Source: Brevinematales bacterium (GTDB taxonomy: Bacteria; Spirochaetota; Brevinematia; Brevinematales; GWF1-51-8). Taken from it: 48,034 bases of DNA. The position numbers were made by a program, and so were the translations under genes. The DNA lies in contig JABLXV010000053.1 in the NCBI GenBank assembly GCA_013177895.1, positions 1 to 48,034 on the forward strand, in the 5' to 3' direction. Below are positions 8,451 to 16,368 of the stretch, piece after piece; within the stretch, counting starts at the first letter, position 1, and every line of letters starts with the position of its first letter. A model generated the notes under the pieces. That model was not told where the DNA came from and searched no databases. It was given only the letters and a program-made list of their open reading frames with translations.

Positions 8451-8707
8451 CAGAAGCCTCCCTCACGGTAGCGCGCGACAACCAGCACCGCCCCGAACGA
8501 AAGTATAGCGTAGATTATCGCGATATCCAGCACGAACGAATTGCCGGTCAGCGCCGCGATAACCAGAAGTACGGCGGTAATTAAAGTGGTTAACACGTCG
8601 AGGGACACCATTTTCTCGACCGGATGCCTGAGCCGGATCAGGGCGAAGACGCCGAGCGAGAGGGATACCGCGAAAAATGCAAAGAGAATCGCGAATACTA
8701 TTTCCAT
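8450..8707 (-). CDS. MrpF-like subunit
   Basis: An 86-residue MnhF-family membrane protein with three helices, including the FVLDIAIIYAILSFGAVLVVARY stretch near the C-terminus, where the Asp is family-conserved. The start at 8707 (MEIVFAIL) is preferred to the upstream ATG at 8830 because GAGGT lies just upstream and the extra 41 residues are polar and would overlap mrpE. A 37-base gap separates it from mrpE. Confidence 0.87.
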   Translation of the reverse strand: MEIVFAILFAFFAVSLSLGVFALIRLRHPVEKMVSLDVLTTLITAVLLVIAALTGNSFVLDIAIIYAILSFGAVLVVARYREGGF

Positions 8708-8744
8708 TATTACCTCAAATCGATCTATTATCGAACTATAAAAT

Positions 8745-9224
8745 TCACTCCGCGATACGGCGGATATGTTTCTCGAAGGGAGCCATGATCTGTTCGGCGG
8801 TTTCGGCGGTATCGACGCAATGAATCTCAAGCTCGTCGTTCTTCATATCGACCGATAACGTGCCGGGGGTCAGTGTGATCGAATTGGCGAGAAGCATCCT
8901 CGCGCCCTCGTTGGAAAGTTTCATGCGGCCGCGTTTGATAGTGGGATGAATCGGGAGCTTGGGATTAAGCACAATACCCGCGATATGAAAATTCGCCCTG
9001 ACCATCTCCTTGAGGAAAAATGGGATATAGACGATCATCCAGAACCATCGCACGGGATTGAGAATCTTGACGCTGATGTCGAAAAAGTTCAGGATGGCGA
9101 TAGCGCCGATCAGGGAAACAACGCCGCCGGCGATCAGTTCCTCAACCGCGAAACTGCCCGCGAAAATGAAATAAACCGCCAAGCACAGGATAAAAGCTGT
9201 GAAAAATTTCACAATCTGCTTCAC
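8745..9224 (-). CDS. MrpE-like subunit; first gene of the Mbx-like operon
   Basis: A 159-residue MnhE-family protein. Two or three helices are followed by a cytoplasmic domain with NPKLPIHPTIKRGRMKLSNEGARMLLANSITLTPGT (about 88-123), strongly diagnostic for MrpE. The start codon is GTG at 9224, with AAGGAG five bases upstream. It is the promoter-proximal gene of a twelve-gene run (mrpE to the NuoD-like gene) in which most genes overlap. A strong promoter lies at 9254-9282. Confidence 0.88.
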   Translation of the reverse strand: MKQIVKFFTAFILCLAVYFIFAGSFAVEELIAGGVVSLIGAIAILNFFDISVKILNPVRWFWMIVYIPFFLKEMVRANFHIAGIVLNPKLPIHPTIKRGRMKLSNEGARMLLANSITLTPGTLSVDMKNDELEIHCVDTAETAEQIMAPFEKHIRRIAE

Positions 9225-9253
9225 AACGGCTCCTTAGATATTCTTAGATATAT

Positions 9254-9282
9254 ATATTATCAAATAATAATGCGTATGTCAA
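9254..9282 (-). promoter_or_regulatory. Promoter of the Mbx-like operon
   Basis: On the minus strand TTGACA (9282-9277) is followed after 17 bases by TAATAT (9259-9254). It lies about 30 bases upstream of the GTG start of the mrpE-like gene, with an AT-rich flank. No operator is evident. Confidence 0.7.
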
Positions 9283-9361
9283 TACTTGACAATAAAAATA
9301 TCCAGAAATATTTTAATGCAGAACAGGAATAAAGCAATAATACGACTGAATTGATAAAAAA

Positions 9362-9402
9362 AAGGCCGCTTGCTTGTCCCGAATGAAATGAGGGATGGCC
9401 TT
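9362..9402 (-). terminator. Weak hairpin, possible second terminator
   Basis: AAGGCC (9362-9367) pairs with GGCCTT (9397-9402) around an inner TCCC/GGGA pair. On the minus strand it is followed by a run of T. It lies beyond the strong terminator at 9440-9466 and upstream of the Mbx-like promoter, so it could act as a back-up. The stem is weak. Confidence 0.3.
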
Positions 9403-9439
9403 ATCCGATATACCCGTCATACCGGACTTGCCGAGGGAT

Positions 9440-9466
9440 AAAAAAGGCCGCCCACGAAGGGCGGCC
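9440..9466 (-). terminator. Rho-independent terminator after the double-TlpA gene
   Basis: A perfect 8-bp stem GGCCGCCC/GGGCGGCC (9446-9453 with 9459-9466) closes a five-base loop. On the minus strand it is followed by six T (9445-9440). It starts ten bases after the stop of the gene at 9476-10492. Confidence 0.85.
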
Positions 9467-9475
9467 CGATGATTA

Positions 9476-10492
9476 TTACTTTATCACTTTCTTTATCTTT
9501 CCTTCTAACTCTTTTTCGGATACCCCGCCGACAATTTTCTCGACCAGATTACCCTTGCTGTCCAGTATAACAGTAACCGGTATAGCGGATATTCCGCCGT
9601 AAGCGGATTCTATTTCCGCCTTGCTCATAATCACGGGATAATTGACGCCTTTGTTCTTGATAAATTTCTTAGCGACGCCGGCTTCATCATCCAACGAGAT
9701 ACCGATAAACTGGATTTTACCGCCGTACTTTTTCTGGAGATTGACAAATCCGGGGATTTCTTCTACACAAGGCCCGCACCAGGTCGCGAAGAAATTCACG
9801 ATCACCGGCTTGCCTTTGTAATCGGAAGGGGAAACATTTTTCCCGCTGGTTACATCCTGACCCTTGAAATTATACCCGCCCTTTGATTCAGGCTCGGGCT
9901 TATCGGGGGTCGGAGGGCCGTCAGGGGTGATTTTTTCGTTCACATAAGATTTCACTTTTTTAACAAACGTATCATACCCGGTACCGCCGACGATTTTATC
10001 GACAATCTGACCCTTTTTATCGATAATAAAGGTAGTCGGTATACTCGGTATTCCGCCGTAAGCCTTCTGCATTGCGGCGTCGGCCATAAACACGGGATAA
10101 TCGACTTTATTCTTCTTAACAAAACCCTTCGCCACATCGGCGCCGTTGTCGAGAGACGCCCCGAGCACGATCAGGTCGCTTTTATAAACCTTATTGAGCT
10201 TGACGAGATCGGGGATTTCACTGACACACGGAGGGCACCATGTCGCCCAGAAGTTCAGGACAACAACCTTACCCTTATAATCGCTCAGCGATACTTTTTT
10301 ACCGGAGGTAACATCCACAGCCTTGAAATCAGACGCAAGCTTAGAGTTATCGATCTTATCCTCTTTTTTGTCGTCTTTCGGCTTATCTTTTTTCGGCTTG
10401 TTCCAAAACTTCGCCGAAGCCAGGCCGGTAACAAAAAATACGCCCGCCATAGCCAGCAACACACCCATTACCCATTTGCGGTCTTTTTTCAT
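9476..10492 (-). CDS. Exported protein with two TlpA/ResA-type thioredoxin domains
   Basis: A 338-residue protein. A signal peptide or N-terminal anchor (about 1-27) is followed by a Lys/Asp-rich linker (about 30-50). Two thioredoxin-like domains in the AhpC-TSA/Redoxin style come next. Domain 1 has the active site ATWCPPC and IPTTFIIDKKG with its cis-Pro; domain 2 has ATWCGPC and IPVTVILDSKG. A Pro-rich linker joins them. Both redox pairs are intact. It is probably an extracytoplasmic thiol-disulfide oxidoreductase that could take electrons from the CcdA-type protein encoded just upstream (10609-12195). It has its own promoter and a strong terminator, so it is a separate transcript. The domain duplication parallels that of its neighbour. 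Confidence 0.88.
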   Translation of the reverse strand: MKKDRKWVMGVLLAMAGVFFVTGLASAKFWNKPKKDKPKDDKKEDKIDNSKLASDFKAVDVTSGKKVSLSDYKGKVVVLNFWATWCPPCVSEIPDLVKLNKVYKSDLIVLGASLDNGADVAKGFVKKNKVDYPVFMADAAMQKAYGGIPSIPTTFIIDKKGQIVDKIVGGTGYDTFVKKVKSYVNEKITPDGPPTPDKPEPESKGGYNFKGQDVTSGKNVSPSDYKGKPVIVNFFATWCGPCVEEIPGFVNLQKKYGGKIQFIGISLDDEAGVAKKFIKNKGVNYPVIMSKAEIESAYGGISAIPVTVILDSKGNLVEKIVGGVSEKELEGKIKKVIK

Positions 10493-10523
10493 AAAATCCT
10501 CCTGAAAATTTCAACCTACGATA

Positions 10524-10551
10524 AGTATATCATAACAGGAGAATATTTCAA
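10524..10551 (-). promoter_or_regulatory. Promoter of the double-TlpA gene
   Basis: TTGAAA (10551-10546) and TATACT (10529-10524) on the minus strand are 16 bases apart, about 30 bases upstream of the ATG. A Shine-Dalgarno AGGAGG precedes the start. Confidence 0.6.
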
Positions 10552-10608
10552 CTAAATTTCCACATTTGTCCGGTAAAATCAAATTTAAGCGGCTTTGTAC
10601 GCCGTTAT

Positions 10609-12195
10609 TTATTTGGCGTACTTCAATATCAGCGCCTTGAACTCCTCGTAGCTCTTCGAACCGATTATCCTTCCGGCAATCGTCCCGTCGGGGCCGACTA
10701 TGACAGTCGTCGGGATCGCGCTGACGCCGCCGTACTGCTGGGTCAGGTTATAATCGCCCAGCCCCACCGGGTAATTCATATTCATATCGAGCGCGAACTG
10801 CTTCACGGCGGCCGCCCCGATCGTATCCACCGATACCCCGATAATCTGGAGCTTGTCCTTCATCTCCGCCTGGAGACGGATGAACGCCGGGATTTCGGCT
10901 CTGCACGGCGGACACCATGTCGCCCAGAAGTTCACGAATACGACCTTTCCTTTATACTGCGAGAGCGTAATATTCTGCCCGCTCAGCAGGTTCTGCACCG
11001 TAAAATCGGGGGCAAGGTTCGCGGACTGAGGCTGAGGAGCCGTGTCGGACGTACCGCCGCCCGCGCCGATAAACGGTATCAGCATCTCCTCGAACTGTTC
11101 GAGCGAACGGGCGCCTACGAATTTCTTCGCGGGATTGCCGTTACGGTCGATAATGAAGCTGGTCGGCACCCCGGTAATATCGCCGTACCCCTTCTCCATC
11201 CCGGGAACCTGCATCACGACAGGGTACTGTATCCCGGACTGGCGGATATAATCGTCCACCGGATCGACCGTGTTATCGATCGATACCCCGATAATCACGA
11301 TATCGTTGGAATATTTATTCTGGAGCGCGATCAGATCGGGGATTTCCTCTCTGCACGGGTCGCACCATGTCGCCCAGAAGTTCACGAGCACCACTTTTCC
11401 CTTATAATCGGACACCTTCACCGTCTTTCCGGTTAAAATATCCACTCCCGTAAAATCGATAGCGTTCTTCGGGTCGGCAGTCTGCCCGTTAGCCGCGGGA
11501 GTATCCGTCTTCGGGAGGAAAGTCGGTATCGCGATAAAGAGCGCAATCCCGATGAGGAATATCCCGCTGATGATCTCCACGGTTTTCATATGTTTCTTAA
11601 TCGACTTGAAGAGCGAAAGGAGTTTCTTGGTCGCGACTCCGGTCAGGATAAACGGTACCCCCAATCCGAGGGAGTACACGACCAGCATGATTACCGCGCC
11701 GGCCATATTGCCCGAATCGGTCGCGGTCATCAGAATACCGCTGAGTATCGGGCCGATGCACGGGGTCCATCCCGCGCCGAACACGATACCCATAATGAAC
11801 GACGAGATGATCGACGGGTCTTTCTTCGCGTCGGACTTCATCCTCGCCTCATAGTTCAGGAACGGGATTGTGATGACGCCCATGACGTGAAGGGCGAAGA
11901 TAATCAGGATCAGCGCGACCGCCCTGTCCACCCAGACGCGTATACCGCCGAGATTATCGAATATTATATAGAAGACGGACGCGAATATCGTAAAAATAAC
12001 GGTAAACCCGAGCACGAAAAACACGGAGTTCAGCAGGGCTTTCTTGATGGGTTTTTTATCGGTATCGAGGTCTTTCACCGATACCCCGGTCATATACGCC
12101 AGGTACATCGGGATAAGCGGCAGGACGCACGGGGATACGAACGATAAGATTCCTCCCCCGAACGCGATAAACAGATTAACTATACTGAATTCCAT
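10609..12195 (-). CDS. CcdA/DsbD-type transporter fused to two TlpA-like thioredoxin domains
   Basis: A 528-residue protein. Residues 1 to about 225 form a CcdA (DsbD beta) membrane domain: FVSPCVLPLIPMYLAYMTG holds the first redox Cys and GAGWTPCIGPILSG the second, with about six helices. Two TlpA-like domains follow: ATWCDPC with VPTSFIIDRNG, then ATWCPPC with IPTTVIVGPDG. CcdA moves electrons from cytoplasmic thioredoxin across the membrane, and the two attached domains would be its first extracytoplasmic acceptors. A single CcdA-TlpA fusion is known in several phyla; two tandem acceptors are less usual. It has its own promoter. Together with 9476-10492 it forms a thiol-reducing path, probably for cytochrome or envelope protein maturation or oxidative repair (inference). 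Confidence 0.9.
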   Translation of the reverse strand: MEFSIVNLFIAFGGGILSFVSPCVLPLIPMYLAYMTGVSVKDLDTDKKPIKKALLNSVFFVLGFTVIFTIFASVFYIIFDNLGGIRVWVDRAVALILIIFALHVMGVITIPFLNYEARMKSDAKKDPSIISSFIMGIVFGAGWTPCIGPILSGILMTATDSGNMAGAVIMLVVYSLGLGVPFILTGVATKKLLSLFKSIKKHMKTVEIISGIFLIGIALFIAIPTFLPKTDTPAANGQTADPKNAIDFTGVDILTGKTVKVSDYKGKVVLVNFWATWCDPCREEIPDLIALQNKYSNDIVIIGVSIDNTVDPVDDYIRQSGIQYPVVMQVPGMEKGYGDITGVPTSFIIDRNGNPAKKFVGARSLEQFEEMLIPFIGAGGGTSDTAPQPQSANLAPDFTVQNLLSGQNITLSQYKGKVVFVNFWATWCPPCRAEIPAFIRLQAEMKDKLQIIGVSVDTIGAAAVKQFALDMNMNYPVGLGDYNLTQQYGGVSAIPTTVIVGPDGTIAGRIIGSKSYEEFKALILKYAK

Positions 12196-12222
12196 GACGG
12201 CCTCCGGATAACATATTAGAGA

Positions 12223-12251
12223 ATTATAATATATTATAAATAAATCGTCAA
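12223..12251 (-). promoter_or_regulatory. Promoter of the CcdA-TlpA fusion gene
   Basis: TTGACG (12251-12246), 17 bases, then a perfect TATAAT (12228-12223) on the minus strand. It lies about 28 bases upstream of the start codon, which has GGAGG before it. Confidence 0.75.
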
Positions 12252-12293
12252 GGGGAAAGAGGATTTTTTAGAGATGAGACGGGAAATTCCATG

Positions 12294-12320
12294 AAAATCC
12301 CGGATAAACACCTATCCGGG
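12294..12320 (-). terminator. Terminator of the dapA operon
   Basis: CCCGGATA (12299-12306) pairs perfectly with TATCCGGG (12313-12320) around a six-base loop. On the minus strand it is followed by ATTTTC. It lies ten bases after the stop of 12331-12918. Confidence 0.65.
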
Positions 12321-12330
12321 AATAACGATG

Positions 12331-12918
12331 TTATTTCATGTCCTTTTCTATGTGAGATGTAAGCCCGTTGATATCGATAACGCCGGTATAGGTTTTCAGC
12401 AGGGTGCGATCCAGCCCGATCAGGGCGCAGTAGGAATTGCCGGGATCGGCCATATACCCGGTTTCCATTTCGGCAGTGGACAGGATGACGGGGAAGTTGA
12501 TCTTGTTATCCTTGATAAACGACTTGACCGCGTCCGCGTCGTCAGTCCGGGCTACCCCGATCACCGCGACCTTTCCCATCATCGCCTTCTGTATCTCGAT
12601 CAGACGCTCGATACGCGCGGACTGCTTGGTATCGGAGGGGTCCCAGAAATAGAGAATCACGTCCATCTTCGCGAAACGCGCGAGGGAAATCTCCTTACCG
12701 AGCTTGACATCCGTCGCGGAGAATTCCGGCGCCTCGGGAACCACCTTGGTGACCTGTACCTGGTCAGCAGTCAGGGAATTATTATCGGAATCGTCCTGTT
12801 TGTCCCCTTCGGAATTTATCAATGAAGAAAACACGATTCCGCCGATTAACAGAACAGTAAAGGCGATAAACATTACCGCGCCTTTATTCAGCTTCTTCTG
12901 ATCGAATATAGTCTGCAT
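12331..12918 (-). CDS. Membrane-anchored thioredoxin-fold protein without active-site cysteines
   Basis: A 195-residue protein with an N-terminal helix (about 14-32), a short acidic linker and one TlpA-like domain. The fold pattern is recognisable: FSATDVKLGKEISLARF, then ILYFWDPSDTKQSARIERL, VAVIGVARTDDADAVKSFI and INFPVILSTAEMETGY. The usual FWATWCPPC is replaced by FWDPSDTKQS, so no redox Cys pair remains. It cannot be a normal oxidoreductase; a binding or scaffold role is possible. It follows dapA by nine bases and shares its promoter and terminator, but its closest relatives are the thioredoxin proteins just downstream. Confidence 0.75.
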   Translation of the reverse strand: MQTIFDQKKLNKGAVMFIAFTVLLIGGIVFSSLINSEGDKQDDSDNNSLTADQVQVTKVVPEAPEFSATDVKLGKEISLARFAKMDVILYFWDPSDTKQSARIERLIEIQKAMMGKVAVIGVARTDDADAVKSFIKDNKINFPVILSTAEMETGYMADPGNSYCALIGLDRTLLKTYTGVIDINGLTSHIEKDMK

Positions 12919-12927
12919 ATCCGCCCC

Positions 12928-13806
12928 CTATTTGATCAGACCCTGCGCTATCAGGGTTTCTTTCAGCTTCGCGAGCGTATCCGGCGCCATCTCGCATAAC
13001 GGGAGTCTGAACTCCAGCGTATCGATCAATCCCATCAGATGCGCGGCGGTTTTCACCGGTATCGGATTGGTCTCGATAAATAAATTCCTGTGGAGCGGGA
13101 GTACCGAATAATGCGCTTTTTTCGCGCCCTCGATATCGCCCTTTTCCCAGAGATTCCAGCATTCGGCGAGTTTTTTCGGGGCGATATTCCCGGTGACCGA
13201 GATAAAACCCCGCCCGCCTACGGCAAGAATAGGAAAGTTGAGAAAATCCTCGCCGGAAAGTATCGTGAAGTCCGGCCCCGTCAGTTCGAGTATCTCCATG
13301 ACCTGTTTCACCGAGCCCGCAGCTTCCTTCAGCGCGACAATATTCCGCACTTTCGCGAGCTTCGCCACAGTCTGCGGGAGCATATTCAACCCGGTGCGCC
13401 CTGGCACATTATAGACCACCATCGGCAAATCGACCGCCTCGGAGATCGCGGTAAAATGACGGATAAGCCCTTCCTGCGTGGGTTTGTTATAGTAGGGCGT
13501 GATCGACAGGTGCGCGTCGGCGCCCGCCTTCTTCGCCTCGGCGGCAAGCTCGATCGCCTCGGCGGTGGAGTTCGACCCGCTCCCCGCGATCACCTTGATG
13601 CGTTTATTGACCTTCGCGGTCACAAACCGGACGATTTCCTTATGTTCCTCGTGGGTGACAGTCGCCGATTCCCCGGTGGTGCCCATCGGCACAACCCCGT
13701 GGGTCCCGCTCTGGATATGGAACTCCACCAGCTTCTCAAGCCCCTCGTAATCCACTTTACCGTTTTTGAACGGCGTAATCAGCGCGACAAACGATCCTTT
13801 AAACAT
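12928..13806 (-). CDS. dapA: 4-hydroxy-tetrahydrodipicolinate synthase
   Basis: A 292-residue TIM-barrel aldolase, the same length as the E. coli enzyme. It condenses pyruvate with aspartate semialdehyde at the first step of the lysine/diaminopimelate branch. Visible catalytic residues are T43-T44 in MGTTGES, Y132 in VYNVPGRTG with R137, and the Schiff-base lysine K160 in VALKEAAG. The ATG at 13806 is preferred to the one at 13818 because it gives the usual N-terminus (MFKGSF) and the upstream GGAGAG then acts as its ribosome-binding site. It is the first gene of a two-gene transcript with the cysteine-less thioredoxin-fold gene. Confidence 0.95.
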   Translation of the reverse strand: MFKGSFVALITPFKNGKVDYEGLEKLVEFHIQSGTHGVVPMGTTGESATVTHEEHKEIVRFVTAKVNKRIKVIAGSGSNSTAEAIELAAEAKKAGADAHLSITPYYNKPTQEGLIRHFTAISEAVDLPMVVYNVPGRTGLNMLPQTVAKLAKVRNIVALKEAAGSVKQVMEILELTGPDFTILSGEDFLNFPILAVGGRGFISVTGNIAPKKLAECWNLWEKGDIEGAKKAHYSVLPLHRNLFIETNPIPVKTAAHLMGLIDTLEFRLPLCEMAPDTLAKLKETLIAQGLIK

Positions 13807-13836
13807 GGCTCTCTCCATTTGATTACTTGACGAATT

Positions 13837-13865
13837 ATCATATAGGGGAACGGCCTTTTCGTCAA
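13837..13865 (-). promoter_or_regulatory. dapA promoter
   Basis: TTGACG (13865-13860), 17 bases, TATGAT (13842-13837) on the minus strand. The predicted start of transcription is about 25 bases before the dapA ATG. Confidence 0.7.
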
Positions 13866-13912
13866 GAAATATAACGAGTTAGGTGATTTTTAAAATTATT
13901 TCTAACGGTTAC

Positions 13913-13941
13913 TTTCATTTTTATGTTTACGGTTTTATAAT
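13913..13941 (+). promoter_or_regulatory. Probable promoter of the gene at 13977
   Basis: A perfect TATAAT at 13936-13941 lies about 35 bases upstream of the ATG. The best -35 match, 17 bases away (TTTCAT, 13913-13918), is poor. It is divergent from the dapA promoter. Confidence 0.45.
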
Positions 13942-13976
13942 ATCATCAGGGGAAATATTGAATAAAGGGGAAATCA

Positions 13977-16265
13977 ATGAAAAGACGTTCAGTATTATTA
14001 TTCGTACTTATAACGGGCATCCTTTCGCAGGCATATCCGCAGACCCAATCCCGGCTCGTGGTATTCCCGGCGATCCACAATCTCTCCGCGGGTAAGGACG
14101 CCGAAAAAACCGAAAAATACGCGCTGATGATATGGAAGTCGCTCTATAACTTCCTGAACATCGTCCCTATGCTCGAAGTACCCAACGCGGACGAAATATC
14201 CGGGCTGGAATGGCAGACCGAAAGTATCCCGCAGATCGCGTCCAACTACCAGGCCGCGTTCGTCATTTCCGGCGGGACATTCCTATCCAATAACCGTCTC
14301 GTCGTCAATATCGCCCTATGGGATAACGTGAAAAACTCCACGGTGTTGAATAAGACGTACATAACCGGCACCGATTACGAACTTCTCGACACCCTCGACC
14401 GCATTATCGACGATACGGTCGGGGCGATCCTCAACACTCCCATTAAAACCGCCGTCCTTAATTTCACCGATATTAAAATCAGCGATAAAACCCTTGAAAT
14501 CCTCCTCAACGGCAAGACGGTCGCCAATGTGGGCAAGAGCGGGTACAGCGAAAAAATGAAAGTGCTCGCGGGAAACACCTACCATATCGAGTTCGTCCTG
14601 TCCGGCGGGAAGTCCGCCTATACGCTGGACGTAATCCCGAAGCCCGACGAGACGGTCAATATCCACTATGCCGCGCTCCCCGACCCGTCGAAGATGATCG
14701 GGGGCTTATGGTACTATTCCGCGGTCTCGGCGAATAAGGCCGTACCGCCCGACGCGTACCGCTTTAACCCCGATTTTAGTTGGGAATCCGGCTCCGAGAC
14801 TAAAGGAAAATTCAAGCCTAAATCGAAGGGAAACTGGGCGATGGACGCGGATAATAAAACGTTATCCTTCGGCGGCGGCGAATGGGGATTCACGTTCGGG
14901 AGCGAAACCGCCCTAGTACTGTCGAACTCCTCCGGCGCGGTGCTCTACCTGGCGAAACAACCCTCGTCCGTCCAGCAGGCAAAATCCGTGCTCGCGTTGC
15001 CGTTCGGGTATACCACCGACGATAAAATTATGAAAAAGCCGCCGCAGGAAGCGAAGATTATCCGCGATTTCCTCGATATTTATTTCGGGGGTTTGAACGG
15101 CATCCTCTACGAGTCCACGTTCATAGGATTAGACCAGCCCGGCGATAAAAAAGCCCTCCAGGAACTCGCGTTGAGTAAGGGCGCGCAGTATCTGGTTTAC
15201 GGCGAACTCGCGATGAAAAAGGATGTGCTAGGCGGGACTGTCCATGTATGGTCGTCGCAGAAGAACAAGGAAGTATATTCCGAGAAGTTCACCGTGAAGG
15301 ACGGGGCCGACCTGCTGAAGAAGATCGACGCGGTTTGCGGGAATATCTGCTCGAAGGGATTCGGTCTCAAGCCCGCGCTCGGCACGCTGACGTTCAATAT
15401 ACCCAAAGGGATCTATAGTATAAAAATCTCTGAAAAACTGATCTATAACGCCGATTACGAGGCTCTTCAGATAAAACTGATGCTTCCCGCGGGCGCGGTC
15501 TATAAAATAATCGCGCGGAATAAATCCCTCAAGCAATTCTATAAAGAAAATATATCCCTGACTAACGGAAAAAGCTATACGATCGCCGCCGCCGCCCCTA
15601 AACCCAACATACAGATATATGAAAAAGCCTTCCAGAATATCTGGGGCGTCTGCGAAAAAGGCGGCAATCCCTACCGGAGCGAGGTTTTCCTGAAGTTCGG
15701 GAAGGACGGGGTTGTCGACGCGGGAAAAATCTCAGCGGGCGAGTTCAAATCGCTGGACGCTGGGAAATGGGAGGTTATCGACGAAACCCGCGTGATGATT
15801 ACCGGTATCGACCCGAAGAAAACTAAAGGTACGGCGTTCGATAAAGCGTGGATTTTTAAATTCACGTCGAAGAACGACGATTATTACCTGACGATGAGCG
15901 ATAAAAATATGAACGATGTCGCCACCCTCGGGCTTGTAGCGGATATGGAGTTGGTGGTCAATCCCGAAGCGGTGAAGGCGCTGATGAAGAATTTCGCCGG
16001 AGTCTGGGGCGCGTCGGACTCGGTCAAAGGGAAGACGTTCCAGAAGTACTACCGTTTTACCGCCGACGGAATTTTCGAGGCGGGCGCGTTCGAGAAGGGA
16101 AAGTTTAAAAAGCAGAAATCGGGGAAATGGAAAATTCTCGACAATTCTACCCTCACATGGACGATTAATAATATGGAGAGCGTGCTGAGTTATGATATTT
16201 CCCCGAACGGAGTGATCCGGGTCAAGGGCGAAGGGATCCTGCTTTACCTGAACCCGGTGAAATAG
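13977..16265 (+). CDS. Large secreted protein with three repeated beta-rich units; function unknown
   Basis: A 762-residue protein with a signal peptide (about 1-22, ending near QAYPQ). I do not recognise a named family over the full length. The N-terminal region (about 28-165) and a middle region (about 335-465) both read like a FlgO/TolB-N-type nucleation: LVVFPAIHNLS...YALMIWKSLYNFL...FVISGGTF and VLALPFGYTTDD...IIRDFLDIYFGGL...LVYGELAM. A second unit occurs three times (about 240-325, 550-635 and 672-758): GLW/NIW/GVW, then YRF or FLKF, a 'D-G' turn, G-K/EFK, GKW and a final strand, like small lipocalin-type sheets. So the protein looks like an internal duplication with a third copy of the second unit. 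It is probably periplasmic or surface-exposed. It stands alone, followed by convergent nadD. Confidence 0.7.
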   Translation: MKRRSVLLFVLITGILSQAYPQTQSRLVVFPAIHNLSAGKDAEKTEKYALMIWKSLYNFLNIVPMLEVPNADEISGLEWQTESIPQIASNYQAAFVISGGTFLSNNRLVVNIALWDNVKNSTVLNKTYITGTDYELLDTLDRIIDDTVGAILNTPIKTAVLNFTDIKISDKTLEILLNGKTVANVGKSGYSEKMKVLAGNTYHIEFVLSGGKSAYTLDVIPKPDETVNIHYAALPDPSKMIGGLWYYSAVSANKAVPPDAYRFNPDFSWESGSETKGKFKPKSKGNWAMDADNKTLSFGGGEWGFTFGSETALVLSNSSGAVLYLAKQPSSVQQAKSVLALPFGYTTDDKIMKKPPQEAKIIRDFLDIYFGGLNGILYESTFIGLDQPGDKKALQELALSKGAQYLVYGELAMKKDVLGGTVHVWSSQKNKEVYSEKFTVKDGADLLKKIDAVCGNICSKGFGLKPALGTLTFNIPKGIYSIKISEKLIYNADYEALQIKLMLPAGAVYKIIARNKSLKQFYKENISLTNGKSYTIAAAAPKPNIQIYEKAFQNIWGVCEKGGNPYRSEVFLKFGKDGVVDAGKISAGEFKSLDAGKWEVIDETRVMITGIDPKKTKGTAFDKAWIFKFTSKNDDYYLTMSDKNMNDVATLGLVADMELVVNPEAVKALMKNFAGVWGASDSVKGKTFQKYYRFTADGIFEAGAFEKGKFKKQKSGKWKILDNSTLTWTINNMESVLSYDISPNGVIRVKGEGILLYLNPVK

Positions 16266-16368
16266 GCTCCCGGTAGTTTTCCGTTTTGCCTAATTTGGGT
16301 GTACCGCTGCGTTAATCATATCCGGTTCGTTCGCAATGATAATGATTCCGCAATATAGATACCTGTTA

